DNA of 64,000 nucleotides from Parasediminibacterium sp046546515. GTDB taxonomy: Bacteria > Bacteroidota > Bacteroidia > Chitinophagales > Chitinophagaceae. Numbering within the stretch: position 1 is the first letter of the stretch; each line of letters begins with the position of its first letter. Where the stretch lies: positions 1 to 64,000 of the forward strand of contig NZ_JBKHKJ010000011.1 in the NCBI RefSeq assembly GCF_046546515.1, in the 5' to 3' direction. The position numbers and the translations under genes are program-made. Shown in pieces: positions 17,483-26,843 of the stretch. The notes under the pieces are model-generated. The model worked only from the letters and a program-made list of their open reading frames with translations, had not been told where the DNA came from and did not search any database.

Positions 17483-18412
17483 TTACAAAGTCTTCAATAC
17501 ATCGTTCATGTTCCTTACTGCAGCGGCGCTCTTATCGAAGGCAGCTTGTTCGGTTTCGTTCAGTTTGTAATCGATAATTTTTTCAACACCGTTTTTACCG
17601 ATGATTACTGGTACACCCAAGCAAATATCAGACTGACCGTATTCACCATCAAGGGCAACGCAGCAAGAGAATAGTTTTTTCTCGTCACGTACTATTGCTT
17701 CTACCAATGCAGCTCCGGCAGCACCTGGTGCATACCAAGCAGAAGTACCGATTAATTTGGTAAGGGTTGCACCACCTACCATTGTGTCGGCTACTACTTT
17801 TTGTTGTTGTTCTTCCGTCAAGAAATCAGTAACAGGAGCACTGTTCCAAGTTGCGTAACGGATTAAAGGTATCATTGTCGTGTCGCCGTGGCCACCTACT
17901 ACGATAGCGTTTAAATCGCTTGGGTTAGCCCCCAAAGCTGCGCTTAGGTAGCATTTAAACCTTGCACTGTCCAAGATGCCACCCATGCCAATGATTTTGT
18001 TCTTTGGCAAGCCAGTGCTTTGCAAAGCCAAATATGTCATGGTATCCATTGGGTTAGAGATAACCACGATGATGGCATCGGGCGAATATTTCAAAATATT
18101 TTCAGCAACACTTTTTACGATGTTTGCGTTTGTTCCAATCAGTTCTTCGCGAGTCATGCCGGGTTTGCGGGGCAAGCCAGAAGTAATTACCACTACATCG
18201 CTGCCAGCAGTCTTGGAGTAGTCGTTGGTGCTGCCTGTAATCTTGGTATCGAACCCTAGCAGGGCAGCCGTTTGGGTCATATCCAGTGCTTTGCCTTCTG
18301 CAAAACCTTCACGGATGTCTAGCAATACTAATTCGGTGGCCAGCTCTTTGCGGGCAATGTTGTCTGCGCAAGTTGCACCCACGGCACCTGCACCAACTAC
18401 AGTAATTTTCAT
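17483..18412 (-). CDS. mdh: Malate dehydrogenase (LDH-like type)
   Basis: The 309-residue protein has the NAD-binding GAGAVGATCA at 7-16, the acidic residue D32 (LLDIREG) that favours NAD, the substrate arginines in GLPRKPGMTREEL, NPMDTMTYL, DSARF and the catalytic histidine in VGGHGDTTMIPL. The MT and R pattern in the loop (PRKPGMTR) indicates malate rather than lactate. It interconverts malate and oxaloacetate in the TCA cycle. A TACTTTTG -7 element lies upstream. Length and motifs are standard. Confidence 0.96.
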   Translation of the reverse strand: MKITVVGAGAVGATCADNIARKELATELVLLDIREGFAEGKALDMTQTAALLGFDTKITGSTNDYSKTAGSDVVVITSGLPRKPGMTREELIGTNANIVKSVAENILKYSPDAIIVVISNPMDTMTYLALQSTGLPKNKIIGMGGILDSARFKCYLSAALGANPSDLNAIVVGGHGDTTMIPLIRYATWNSAPVTDFLTEEQQQKVVADTMVGGATLTKLIGTSAWYAPGAAGAALVEAIVRDEKKLFSCCVALDGEYGQSDICLGVPVIIGKNGVEKIIDYKLNETEQAAFDKSAAAVRNMNDVLKTL

Positions 18413-18452
18413 ACAATAATCTTTAGTTAAATGAACATTTTTATTTGCGGTG

Positions 18453-18460
18453 CAAAAGTA
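18453..18460 (-). promoter_or_regulatory. -7 element of mdh promoter
   Basis: On the minus strand TACTTTTG matches TAnnTTTG exactly, 41 bases upstream of the mdh start. A clear TTG at -33 was not found. Confidence 0.45.
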
Positions 18461-18468
18461 ATGTGCAT

Positions 18469-19140
18469 TTAGTTGGTGGCAGCCTTTTTTTTGCTTTTTT
18501 TATCGGTTGCGTTCCCGGCAGGTGCCGCATTTACTAATTGTATCATTTCGTGCATATCTGCCCCTTGCTCATACACTTTAACAAGCATCCTGTCGGCATC
18601 GTAAACAGCTACAAACGGAGTGAACTTTACATGATAGAAAACCGGGAGATAATATTTTGTGTCCCGCCCCATGGCTATATTGCTGTACTTGCTTAGCTCA
18701 TATTTTTCTGCAAACCCTTTGATAGAATCTAAATCATGAAAACTTGCAAACACAAAGAAAGCTTGTTTCAGGCTGTCCATGTTTTTCAGTATTTCTTTCA
18801 TCTCGTGGTGGCAATGGCCGCATTCTGGGCTGAAATAAGTAATAACCAATGGCCTTTTTGTAGGCAAATCCTTAGGGCTAAACCAAGTGCTGTCCTTGCT
18901 TTTTTTGTTTACCGATTGCAAAATACGAAAGTCGGGGAAGGCCAAGCCCATGTACTGGGGCGTTATGGTATCTTTTAAAACAGGGCTTGTGCTTTGAGCA
19001 TGGCTAGCTTGTTTAGCCAGAGGTATTGTGTCTTTTTTGTTGCCAGCAACTATAGCGGCATTAGTTGCATTTGCTTTGTGATGGATACAGGCAGCAAAAC
19101 AAAGACCCAGCAACAAAGCAGAAGGTAATATTCTTTTCAT
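18469..19140 (-). CDS. Thioredoxin-like (TlpA-type) lipoprotein
   Basis: The 223-residue protein has a lipoprotein-like N-terminus ending at C18 and a thioredoxin-fold domain with redox pair C107-x-x-C110 in FSPECGHCHHEM. After a linker of about 60 residues the domain resembles TlpA/ResA-type reductases: PLVITYF, VYDADRMLVKVYEQGA. It ends in a lysine-rich tail. It should act in the periplasm on disulfides. It lies between recJ and mdh, all on the minus strand, but there is no evidence of a functional link. Confidence 0.85.
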   Translation of the reverse strand: MKRILPSALLLGLCFAACIHHKANATNAAIVAGNKKDTIPLAKQASHAQSTSPVLKDTITPQYMGLAFPDFRILQSVNKKSKDSTWFSPKDLPTKRPLVITYFSPECGHCHHEMKEILKNMDSLKQAFFVFASFHDLDSIKGFAEKYELSKYSNIAMGRDTKYYLPVFYHVKFTPFVAVYDADRMLVKVYEQGADMHEMIQLVNAAPAGNATDKKSKKKAATN

Positions 19141-19265
19141 GGTATAAAATTAAATGAAATGTGGCAAAAAAAGAAATGAGAGCCATGTGTTTTCAACTTT
19201 GTAACAATAAAATAGCAACTATTCACAAACCTCAAATCCTACGTCTCAATTATAATTCATTGCTC

Positions 19266-20966
19266 CTAATCAAAACTCAATTTAACGTCTATCATTTTTA
19301 GCTGGATGTTGGTTTCGTTGTTCCATTCGTTCAGTTCCAAGGTATAAACAATGTCAACAGGCTCGTCCATTTGCAACAAGGTGAATTTTTCTGCCATGTT
19401 AAAGCCGATGCCATTCATTATTACGTTTCCTTGTTTCAGCACAAAACGCACATGCTGCTCTTTTACTATTTTGCTAAAGCCTGTCTCGCTTACTTTGCGG
19501 GTAATAAACACGGGCCGCATATTGTCTGGGCCAAAAGGTTCCATCTGGTTAATTAGTTTAAAAAAACCTTGCGTGATGTCGTTTAGTTTTATTTCTGCAT
19601 CGATAATAATTTCTGGCACAAGCGAGTCGGGCGAGATAGTGCTGGATACTACCTGCTCAAACGCTTGTATAAAAGGGTTTACATTGTCTGGTAGCAATGT
19701 CATGCCCGCGGCAGCAAAATGCCCCCCATAGCCTATCAAATGCTCCTTGCAGGCGTGTACGGCTTCGTATAAATTGAACCCGGTAACACTCCTGGCACTG
19801 CCAGAAACCAAGTCGCCACTGCGGGTAAGCACCACCGTGGGGCGGTAATAAGTTTCTATCAACCTGCTGGCTACAATGCCCACCACGCCTTTGTGCCAAT
19901 GCGGCTGGTACACAACGGTCGATTTTTTCGTTTTCCCTATTTCATTGGCCTCCAGCATGGCAAGCGCTTCTTCCGTTATGCTTGCATCAGCTTCCCGCCT
20001 GTCTGTGTTGTCGCTATGCAATAGCTCTGCAATGGCCAAAGCCTTTGTAATGTCTTGCTCAATAAATAACTGCACGGCTTTTTTTGCATCGTCCATTCGG
20101 CCAGCAGCATTGATGCGGGGGGCAATTACAAACACAAGGTTGGTTACGTGCATTTCTTTTTTAATGGCAGACAGTTGCAGCAGTGCTTTGATGCCTGGGC
20201 ATGGGTTTTCGTTTACTTTTTTTATGCCGTAATAGGCCAATATCCTGTTTTCGCCCGTTATAGGTACTATGTCGGCAGCAATGGCCGTGGCAACCAAGTC
20301 TAGGTATTGCAGATAGTTTTCAGCTGGAAGTTGCAGTTTTTCGGCTAATGCCTGCAATAGCTTGAAACCTACGCCGCAGCCACACAATTCTTTGTAAGGG
20401 TAGTTGCATTCTTTTTGCTTGGCATTTAAAATGGCCACTGCTTTTGGCAGGGTTGCATCGGGCAAATGGTGGTCGCACACGATGAAATCTATCCCCAATG
20501 TTTGGGCATAATCAATTAATTCAATGCTTTTAATGCCACAATCAAGCGAGATAATAAGGGTGATGCCTTGTTCGTTAGCATAATCAATGCCCATTTTGCT
20601 TACCCCATAGCCCTCTTTGTACCTGTGGGGTATATAATAGGCTACCTCATTGTATATATGAATTAGAAATTGGTAAACGGTGGCCACGCTTGTGGTTCCA
20701 TCCACGTCGTAATCGCCAAAGACCAGTATTTTTTCTTTTTGTTCAAACGCCTTCAATATGCGGTTCACTGCTTTTTCCATGTCTTTCATCAACCATGGGC
20801 TGTGCAAGCCTGCCAATTGCGGGCGGAAGTATTGCTTTGCTTTTTCAAAATCATCTATGCCCCGCTGCACCAGTATGGCACATAGTGTTTTGCTCACCTT
20901 CAGCACCTCAAACAGTGTTTGGGTTTTGCTGTGGTTGCTTGCAAGTATGTTCCATTTTTTCTGCAT
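19266..20966 (-). CDS. recJ: Single-stranded-DNA-specific exonuclease RecJ
   Basis: The 566-residue protein has the DHH-family motifs: FGDYDVDGTTS (D85, D87, D89), SLDCGI, CDHHLPD (D165-H167) and the DHHA1 motif GYGGHFAAAG near residue 400, followed by an OB-fold region. RecJ degrades single-stranded DNA 5'-3' in recombination and mismatch repair. Length and motifs are standard. The first codon gives MQKKWNIL, a usual RecJ beginning. Confidence 0.96.
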   Translation of the reverse strand: MQKKWNILASNHSKTQTLFEVLKVSKTLCAILVQRGIDDFEKAKQYFRPQLAGLHSPWLMKDMEKAVNRILKAFEQKEKILVFGDYDVDGTTSVATVYQFLIHIYNEVAYYIPHRYKEGYGVSKMGIDYANEQGITLIISLDCGIKSIELIDYAQTLGIDFIVCDHHLPDATLPKAVAILNAKQKECNYPYKELCGCGVGFKLLQALAEKLQLPAENYLQYLDLVATAIAADIVPITGENRILAYYGIKKVNENPCPGIKALLQLSAIKKEMHVTNLVFVIAPRINAAGRMDDAKKAVQLFIEQDITKALAIAELLHSDNTDRREADASITEEALAMLEANEIGKTKKSTVVYQPHWHKGVVGIVASRLIETYYRPTVVLTRSGDLVSGSARSVTGFNLYEAVHACKEHLIGYGGHFAAAGMTLLPDNVNPFIQAFEQVVSSTISPDSLVPEIIIDAEIKLNDITQGFFKLINQMEPFGPDNMRPVFITRKVSETGFSKIVKEQHVRFVLKQGNVIMNGIGFNMAEKFTLLQMDEPVDIVYTLELNEWNNETNIQLKMIDVKLSFD

Positions 20967-21239
20967 TTTGCTTTATTTTTATCAAAACTGCCCAAAAAGC
21001 AGTCTCGATACTGGGTTTAGATGGGTTGAAACTATATAGGGCGGGCAAAATAACAAAATGCTTCCTGAATGCAACAAAGTAAGTGAAACTTTCAAACAAC
21101 TTTAGCCTTTTTGTTGCTACTAGCCATTTATATAGCCACAAAGGCATGAAAGCACTAGGGTACACAAACAAAAAAGGATTAAACGCTTTATTTTTCTTTT
21201 CCCTTAAAATTTTGAGCCTCTTTTGTTTCTTAGTAATAG

Positions 21240-21340
21240 TTTCAAAATAACTTTCCCCGATGTAAATAATATCTTGTTTTTGGCTAAATGGCTTTAGCCA
21301 TGATAGTTAAGTGCCAATAATGGGGAAAGTTATTTTGAAA
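21240..21340. repeat. 19-bp perfect inverted repeat with nested hairpin
   Basis: TTTCAAAATAACTTTCCCC at 21240-21258 is exactly complemented at 21322-21340. Inside the 63-base loop, TGGCTAAA (21281-21288) pairs with TTTAGCCA (21293-21300). The element lies in the 463-base gap between recJ and the HTH gene, where no coding region is seen. A GCCACAAAGGCATGAAAG fragment of the dispersed element family lies nearby at about 21129-21155. It may be a short non-autonomous mobile element or a structured RNA. Confidence 0.65.
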
Positions 21341-21429
21341 AAGTTACTTACTGGTATGTTGTCATCAATTGCACCTAGGTAATAACTCTTTTTTTACTAG
21401 CTGTGTTCTAAGCATGTTACTATCAATTA

Positions 21430-21936
21430 TTAATCAATTATTGCTTCGTGCATTTTAATGTCTATTTGCAGTTTTGCCTGCTCTGCCTTGCCATTTTTGC
21501 TTAAGGTTTCAAAAGCATCAATCGTTATCAAATCTACAAAAGCCTTCGTGCGCTGCTCCTTGCTAGCTTGGCCAGCCAAGCGATTGGCCAATAGCAAGGC
21601 TTGGCTGGCCTGCAGGCATTTTTGCTGCATGGCAGCCAATTTTCTTTTTGCCCTGTCTAGTTTCATTTTGCTTTCTTGCATTTGTGTTGACCATATTTTA
21701 GCTGCCAAAACCTCATCATCAGCTTGCTGCGAAGCTACTAAAGCCGCTAGGATGCCAGATAATGCACCTGCTTCCTCTTCTTTCAAAAGAGGCGCTAGTT
21801 GCAGCATGGCAGCCGTGGGTAGTTCTCGTAGGTTTTTCTCGGCCAAGGCAATTGTGCTTTGCGAAACAGATAAGTAAAACGCTAAATTTTCCTGCGATAA
21901 GCCATGTTTTTCCCGCAATTCCTGCAACCAGTTCAT
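21430..21936 (-). CDS. XRE-type helix-turn-helix regulator
   Basis: The 168-residue protein begins with a lambda-repressor-like helix-turn-helix (about residues 5-40; GLSQENLAFYLSVSQSTIALAE). The rest (about 45-168) is a long alanine- and lysine-rich helical region with no known domain, probably for oligomerisation. Its start codon is one base from a 107-bp array of TTGTAATAA half-sites, which makes autoregulation likely. A related array lies about 20 kb away at 42292-42398. The family's targets are unknown. Confidence 0.85.
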   Translation of the reverse strand: MNWLQELREKHGLSQENLAFYLSVSQSTIALAEKNLRELPTAAMLQLAPLLKEEEAGALSGILAALVASQQADDEVLAAKIWSTQMQESKMKLDRAKRKLAAMQQKCLQASQALLLANRLAGQASKEQRTKAFVDLITIDAFETLSKNGKAEQAKLQIDIKMHEAIID

Positions 21937-21937
21937 G

Positions 21938-22044
21938 TTGTAATAATTTTATTGTAATAATTTGATTTATTCACGATATTTCATTACAAAGTTGTAATAA
22001 AAATTTTGTAATAGTTGGTTTTATTACAGAAAAATTATTACAAG
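21938..22044 (-). promoter_or_regulatory. TTGTAATAA operator-like array A upstream of HTH gene
   Basis: The stretch holds TTGTAATAA or close variants at 21938, 21952, 21992 and 22006 and inverted copies (TTACAA, TTATTAC, TTATTACAA) near 21985, 22021 and 22036. Half-sites face each other, as expected for dimeric repressor binding. It abuts the regulator's start codon. The whole 107 bp aligns without gaps to the array at 42292-42398. Confidence 0.7.
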
Positions 22045-22120
22045 TGGAGTTGGGAGAATTTTTAGCAAAACAAAAAATGATTGATTTAACCCGCATTTTG
22101 CAGTTGACTTCGTTATGAAA

Positions 22121-22153
22121 GGCTCAAATGCAATAAAGACAAGTATTTGAGCC
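22121..22153. repeat. 9-bp inverted repeat hairpin
   Basis: GGCTCAAAT and ATTTGAGCC form a perfect stem with a 15-base loop. The surrounding stretch 22045-22480 carries no other recognised feature and no coding region. Confidence 0.4.
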
Positions 22154-22480
22154 GAATTTTTGGTCGAAAACATAGTGTACTATTGCAAGGCCAAAAACTC
22201 AAGCAAATGCTGGTGTTTAAAGTAGTTGGGGCTTGCAATAGATTTTAACTGCAAAATCCAGGTTTAGTCCGCTGGGAAAAATCTTCAGCAGGGCATGTCG
22301 TGTAAAGAGATAAAATGGATTTCCAATCCACGTAAATGTAAGTTTTGTAGGTGTGGTTTGGTTTTATAAGAAGCCGATGGCAGCAATGCCAACAACCGCC
22401 TCATTTTAGGTCTAAGGCATTATTTCACCATTTAAAACAAGGTATTGAATAATAACAAAAAAATAAACTCAACCAATTTT

Positions 22481-23443
22481 TTAATAAGCCCTGTCGGTAG
22501 TATAGCGTACCAGTTCCTCGAGTGCTTCCCTCGTTTCTGTTTTCTCAAAACTATGCAATAGGGCAAGTGCCTCGTCCCTAAACGCAAACATTTTGGTAGT
22601 GGCATAGTCAATGCCCCCAACTTTTTTTACCTCATTAATAATATACGCTACTTTTTCCTTGTCTGTGTTTTGATTTTTAATGATATAAATAATTTTCTTT
22701 TTAACAAGGGGTTCACAATTGTTCAAAGTGTAAATCAGGGGCAGGGTCAATTTCTTTTCTTTGATGTCATTACCGGTAGGCTTGCCAATATCAGCATTTC
22801 CATAATCGAATAAATCGTCTTTTATCTGGAAAGCCATGCCCACCTTTTCGCCAAATAGCCGCATTTTTTCTATATCCTCGGCTTTGTCAAACGTGCTACA
22901 AGCTCCTGCTGCACAGGCAGAAGCAAGCAAAGAAGCTGTTTTGCCATTGATTATGTCATAATAAACGGCCTCTTTTAGGTTTAGGTTGCGTGATTTTTCA
23001 ATTTGTAGCAACTCCCCTTCACTCATCAGCTTTACAGCCTCTGAAAGTATTTGCAATATTTGATGATCCTTGTGGTTCAGCGAAAGCAGCAACCCTTTCG
23101 ATAACAGGTAGTCGCCAACCAATACTGCAATTTTATTTTTCCAAAGGGCATTGATGCTAAAAAAGCCACGCCTTTCGTCTGCTTCGTCCACCACGTCGTC
23201 GTGCACCAGTGTGGCAGTGTGTAGCAACTCCACTAGTGATGCAGCCCTATAGCTTGCCTCCGTGATGGGGCCACCCATTTTGGCGCATAGCAGCACAAAC
23301 ATAGGCCTTAGCTGCTTCCCCTTGCGTTTCACGATGTATTCCATGATGCGGTCTAGCAATGCAACCCTGCTCCGTACTGCATCCCTGAAGTGCGCTTCGA
23401 ACAAACCCAACTCTTTCGATATGATTTTTTTGGCTAATTCCAT
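22481..23443 (-). CDS. Long-chain polyprenyl diphosphate synthase
   Basis: The 320-residue protein (ATG at 23443, giving MELAKKI; a longer frame adds a hydrophobic stretch and is rejected) has both aspartate-rich motifs of trans-prenyl synthases: DDVVD at 82-86 and DDLFD at 209-213. GKQLRP binds isopentenyl diphosphate. Small residues (A77, T78) precede the first motif, which fits long products such as the octaprenyl side chain of menaquinone. It is a single minus-strand gene. Confidence 0.93.
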   Translation of the reverse strand: MELAKKIISKELGLFEAHFRDAVRSRVALLDRIMEYIVKRKGKQLRPMFVLLCAKMGGPITEASYRAASLVELLHTATLVHDDVVDEADERRGFFSINALWKNKIAVLVGDYLLSKGLLLSLNHKDHQILQILSEAVKLMSEGELLQIEKSRNLNLKEAVYYDIINGKTASLLASACAAGACSTFDKAEDIEKMRLFGEKVGMAFQIKDDLFDYGNADIGKPTGNDIKEKKLTLPLIYTLNNCEPLVKKKIIYIIKNQNTDKEKVAYIINEVKKVGGIDYATTKMFAFRDEALALLHSFEKTETREALEELVRYTTDRAY

Positions 23444-23619
23444 ATAAAATAATGGGTGCAATATACTTGTGAAAAAGAATAAATAAAACAAAGCAGCATT
23501 TATAGTTCTCTGTTTGTCATAATGTATAACACTGGCTCGAAACTTATTAATTACATTGATTTATATATTTTCGCCCAGTTTTTTTAAAATTTATACGTTC
23601 AACATTTTAAACAATAATT

Positions 23620-24432
23620 ATGGTAAACAAAAAGTACGCAGTATTAGTAGCTTTGTTGCTAACATTACAAGTAGCAAGCTTCGCACAAACATCAGGTTGG
23701 GATTGGAAAGATTCTTCTGTTGTAGATCCAAACAGCACAACACAATTTACAGAGTTTTTGCAAAACAAAAACCCGTTCCCTCCAAAGCCACGCAATGCTT
23801 GGGAATTTAGTCTTGCAGGTGGACCATCTGTAATATTTGGAGATGTTAAATTTGGCTTAGGTTTGGGTGGAAGCCTTACACTAAGGAAAGCAATCAATAA
23901 CACTTTTTCCTACAGGTTGGGTTATTTTGGTTCATATAACACAGGTAAAGCATCTAAAAACAATTATGCCAGTATCAATGATCTTGGTTTTGGAAATACG
24001 CCAAGCTACTACACGCATGATTACAAAAATATTACTCACTCAATTGCAATTGATTTTCTTGCTTCTTTGAATACTTTTAGCAATTATCGTGGTGATCCAA
24101 AAGCAAATATTTACGTTTTAGGAGGGCTTGATATGATAGCTTCTGCTACACAATTTAAAAATGAAGTTACCGGTAAATACCAAGATCTTAGAAACTTCCC
24201 ACGTAGAAATTTATTGCCTTGGACTAGCAAAACTGGTCATGAGGCTTGGTTCTTAGGATATAGCTATGGAGTTGGCTTAGCTTTCAAGGTAAATACAAAA
24301 TGGAACATTGGTGTAGAACAACGCTTTACAGCACCTCTACTTAAATTTGATTACATTGATGCATACCATACTGAAGGAGGTGGAAGCGATATTTATAGTT
24401 ACTCAGCACTTAAGATAAATTATAACCTGTAA
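23620..24432 (+). CDS. Outer-membrane beta-barrel protein
   Basis: The 270-residue product has a signal peptide (cleavage after SFAQ) and a C-terminal domain of alternating strands rich in aromatic residues, ending in SALKINYNL, which is typical of 8- to 12-stranded outer-membrane barrels. The segment AWEFSLAGGPSVIFGDVK starts the barrel. It lies 62 bases before an OmpA-family gene with a similar leader, suggesting coexpression. Substrate or partner is unknown. Confidence 0.8.
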   Translation: MVNKKYAVLVALLLTLQVASFAQTSGWDWKDSSVVDPNSTTQFTEFLQNKNPFPPKPRNAWEFSLAGGPSVIFGDVKFGLGLGGSLTLRKAINNTFSYRLGYFGSYNTGKASKNNYASINDLGFGNTPSYYTHDYKNITHSIAIDFLASLNTFSNYRGDPKANIYVLGGLDMIASATQFKNEVTGKYQDLRNFPRRNLLPWTSKTGHEAWFLGYSYGVGLAFKVNTKWNIGVEQRFTAPLLKFDYIDAYHTEGGGSDIYSYSALKINYNL

Positions 24433-24494
24433 AATATTGATTTAATCATTATTTACAACTTTAACTCAATTTATTAAATTTAAATTTCAAGGAA

Positions 24495-25295
24495 ATGACA
24501 AATAAAAAAATACTCTTAATTGCAGGATTGATTGCATTATCTTCAATTAGCTCCTTTGCACAAAAAACAATTGGCTCAAAAAAAACCGAGCCATTGTGGT
24601 GGATTAACCCCAACGACTATGTATATAGTGAGTTGAACAATCCTACGCACATGAAAATGCCAAAAGTTACACTTCCAGATGCGGATAAGGATGGCATACC
24701 AGACCAGTTTGATTTGGAACCAAATACCCCGGCTGGTGTTCCAGTAGATTCGCGTGGTGTAGCAAGGGATACGGATGGTGATGGTGTACCTGATTATAAA
24801 GACAAAGAATTATTGACACCTTCTAAATGCTTCCCTGTAAATGCAGACGGTGTTGGCAGTTGCCCAGAATCAACTTGCTGCTCTGATGTAAGGAACGAAC
24901 TGGAAAAACTTAAAAAAGAAGGTTTGTTGAAAGGCGGTAGCGGCGATTGCAATATCACTTCATTGCCAAGCGTGCAATTCAAAAATGGTGCTAAGTTGAC
25001 TAAAGATGCAGAAACGATTTTAGCATCTGCTGCTGCTCAATTGAAAGCAAACCCAGGTTGTAAAGTAAAAGTAATTGGTTATGGTGCTTCTAGCAAAGCT
25101 GCACAGCAGTTGAGCTATGAAAAAGTAAGTGCTGTAATTAAATATTTAGTTGAGAAAAACGGTATTTCTGAAAGCAGGGTAATATTTGTTTATGGTCAAG
25201 ATGGCGATGCAAATACTGTAGATCTTCAAGGAACTACAGAAGAAGGACCTAACACAGTACCAGCACCACACCCAAATTTAAAATCTAAAAAATAA
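24495..25295 (+). CDS. OmpA-family protein with thrombospondin type 3 repeats
   Basis: The 266-residue protein has a signal peptide (ending SFAQ), then calcium-binding thrombospondin type 3-like repeats with DADKDGIPDQFD and DTDGDGVPDYKD (about 58-100), a cysteine-containing linker (C, CPESTCC) and a C-terminal OmpA-like domain (about 155-250; VQFKNGAKLTKDAETIL). OmpA domains hold the outer membrane to peptidoglycan. The usual NxxLSxxRAxxV motif is altered to QQLSYEKVSAVI. A strong terminator follows. Confidence 0.88.
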   Translation: MTNKKILLIAGLIALSSISSFAQKTIGSKKTEPLWWINPNDYVYSELNNPTHMKMPKVTLPDADKDGIPDQFDLEPNTPAGVPVDSRGVARDTDGDGVPDYKDKELLTPSKCFPVNADGVGSCPESTCCSDVRNELEKLKKEGLLKGGSGDCNITSLPSVQFKNGAKLTKDAETILASAAAQLKANPGCKVKVIGYGASSKAAQQLSYEKVSAVIKYLVEKNGISESRVIFVYGQDGDANTVDLQGTTEEGPNTVPAPHPNLKSKK

Positions 25296-25316
25296 TATAT
25301 TTTAGGTGAAATAGTT

Positions 25317-25351
25317 AAAAGCTGCTTGGCATTTGCCAAGCAGCTTTTTTT
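25317..25351 (+). terminator. Rho-independent terminator after OmpA gene
   Basis: AAAAGCTGCTTGGC pairs with GCCAAGCAGCTTTT across an ATTT loop, with a seven-T run. This is a strong intrinsic terminator. Confidence 0.93.
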
Positions 25352-25401
25352 AGTACTTGTTAGGTTTAAATATTTTAAGAAATAAAGTAGCTTGAAATGT
25401 A

Positions 25402-25409
25402 TAACTTTG
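25402..25409 (+). promoter_or_regulatory. -7 element for bamD operon
   Basis: TAACTTTG matches TAnnTTTG exactly. Transcription would start near 25416 and precede the bamD ATG by about 77 bases. No clear -33 TTG at the usual spacing. Confidence 0.5.
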
Positions 25410-25492
25410 CATTTTGGCATATCATTAACCATCGGTAATGTTTATTTCTTTGTAAGAATGATACATTGCAGCCAATTGAATTTTTTGAAAAT

Positions 25493-26290
25493 ATGCTCAG
25501 GATATTTATTTTTTTTAGTCTGGTAATTTGTTTAGGCAGCTGTACTTCTAAGTTTGCTAGGATTCAAAAAAGCAATGATTTTGAGTATAAATACAAAATG
25601 GCTGAGGAATATTACAAAGAAAAAAAATACACCTTCGCCCAACAGTTATTTGAATCGCTAACTCCTTATGTTAGGGGTACGGCAAAATATGAGGAGTTGT
25701 TTTATATGCTAGCGTATAGTTATTATTACCAGGAAGATTATGTGAATGCTGAAAATTTATTTAAAACATTTACCGAAACATTCCCTGCAAGCAATAGAAC
25801 GGAAGAATGCGACTATATGCGTGCTTATACATATTATAAGCAATCGCCAAAAGTAGATTTAGATCAGGCTAACACAACAAAGGCGGCAGGCCTTTTTCAG
25901 GCTTTTATTAGTACCCACCCTTCATCAGCAAGGGTAAAAGAAGCAACTGATTTAATAGATGCCTGCAGGGAAAAGCTGGAGTTGAAAGATTATAAAGCAG
26001 CAGAATTGTATTATAGCCTTGGCTACTACAAGGGTGCCGCAGTTTCCTTCGGCACATTATTAGAAAATTACCCCGATTCAAAGCATGGGGAGGAGTATAA
26101 GTTGACTGCAATAAAAGCATATTATAAGTATGCCGAGCTTAGTTATGAGGAAAAACAAAAAGAACGGTTTGAAAAAGTAGTATCAGAATGTGCAGATTTT
26201 AAAGAGCGCTACCCAGATAGTAAATTGTTAAGTAGTATAAACGAGTATAAATCGCAGGCAAATAATTTTTTAAAAAGTATAAAAAAATGA
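25493..26290 (+). CDS. bamD: Outer-membrane assembly lipoprotein BamD
   Basis: The 265-residue protein starts with a lipoprotein signal whose lipobox LGSC ends at C17; the ATG at 25493 is preferred over an upstream TTG that would add nine residues. The rest is made of TPR-like helices (AEEYYKEKKYTFAQQLFE, YSYYYQEDYVNAENLFKTF) as in BamD, the periplasmic partner of BamA in barrel insertion. It overlaps rpoZ by four bases. The bamD-rpoZ-coaBC order is conserved in Bacteroidota and supports the call. Confidence 0.93.
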   Translation: MLRIFIFFSLVICLGSCTSKFARIQKSNDFEYKYKMAEEYYKEKKYTFAQQLFESLTPYVRGTAKYEELFYMLAYSYYYQEDYVNAENLFKTFTETFPASNRTEECDYMRAYTYYKQSPKVDLDQANTTKAAGLFQAFISTHPSSARVKEATDLIDACREKLELKDYKAAELYYSLGYYKGAAVSFGTLLENYPDSKHGEEYKLTAIKAYYKYAELSYEEKQKERFEKVVSECADFKERYPDSKLLSSINEYKSQANNFLKSIKK

Positions 26291-26631
26291 GTAAATCAAA
26301 AAAACCTTTCAATGTTGGCAATATGCCAGCAGTAATTGAAACCAAAAGCTTGATAGATATTAAAGCCAAAACTGGCAATCTTTACGAATCAATCGCTATT
26401 GCTTCACGTAGGGCCAACCAGATAAATATATCAATCCGTGAAGAATTGCACAACAAGCTAGAAGAATTTTCAAGCCACACAGACAGCCTTGAAGAGATAC
26501 ATGAGAACAAAGAGCAAATTGAAATCTCTAAAGTGTATGAAAAAATACCCAACGCACCTATTTTGGCACTATATGAATTTATGGATGATAAAATATATTA
26601 TCGTAAAAATGACAATGACTTATTTAGATAA
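26287..26631 (+). CDS. rpoZ: RNA polymerase omega subunit (Bacteroidota type)
   Basis: The 114-residue protein has the omega/Rpb6-like core TGNLYESIAIASRRANQINISIREEL (shown here as about residues 30-58; R42 and R43 are conserved) flanked by phylum-specific extensions. Omega helps assemble RpoC into RNA polymerase. Its start overlaps the bamD stop in ATGA, and a strong terminator follows. Confidence 0.92.
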   Translation: MSKSKKPFNVGNMPAVIETKSLIDIKAKTGNLYESIAIASRRANQINISIREELHNKLEEFSSHTDSLEEIHENKEQIEISKVYEKIPNAPILALYEFMDDKIYYRKNDNDLFR

Positions 26632-26651
26632 TTAAATGTGTGAAGATATTT

Positions 26652-26689
26652 AACAAAAAACGGCAGTAGCAATACTGTCGTTTTTTGTT
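26652..26689 (+). terminator. Terminator after rpoZ
   Basis: AACAAAAAACGGCAGTA pairs with TACTGTCGTTTTTTGTT around a four-base loop with one G-T wobble, followed by T-rich sequence. Confidence 0.9.
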
Positions 26690-26801
26690 ATTTTCATCTT
26701 TTCAATAAATTAGCAATCATAATAAGGCAATTAGTAGAAAGTATTTTTTACTAATCGGGTATAATTTCACCATTTAGGTATTTAGTAGTAGCAACGTATT
26801 T

Positions 26802-26836
26802 AAATTTAAAATTTAAAATACAAAATTTAAAATTTT
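26802..26836. repeat. Five-unit heptamer array before coaBC
   Basis: Five consecutive 7-bp units of the AAATTTA type (one AAATACA, one AAATTTT) end eight bases before the coaBC start codon. Confidence 0.6.
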
Positions 26837-26843
26837 CTAAACG

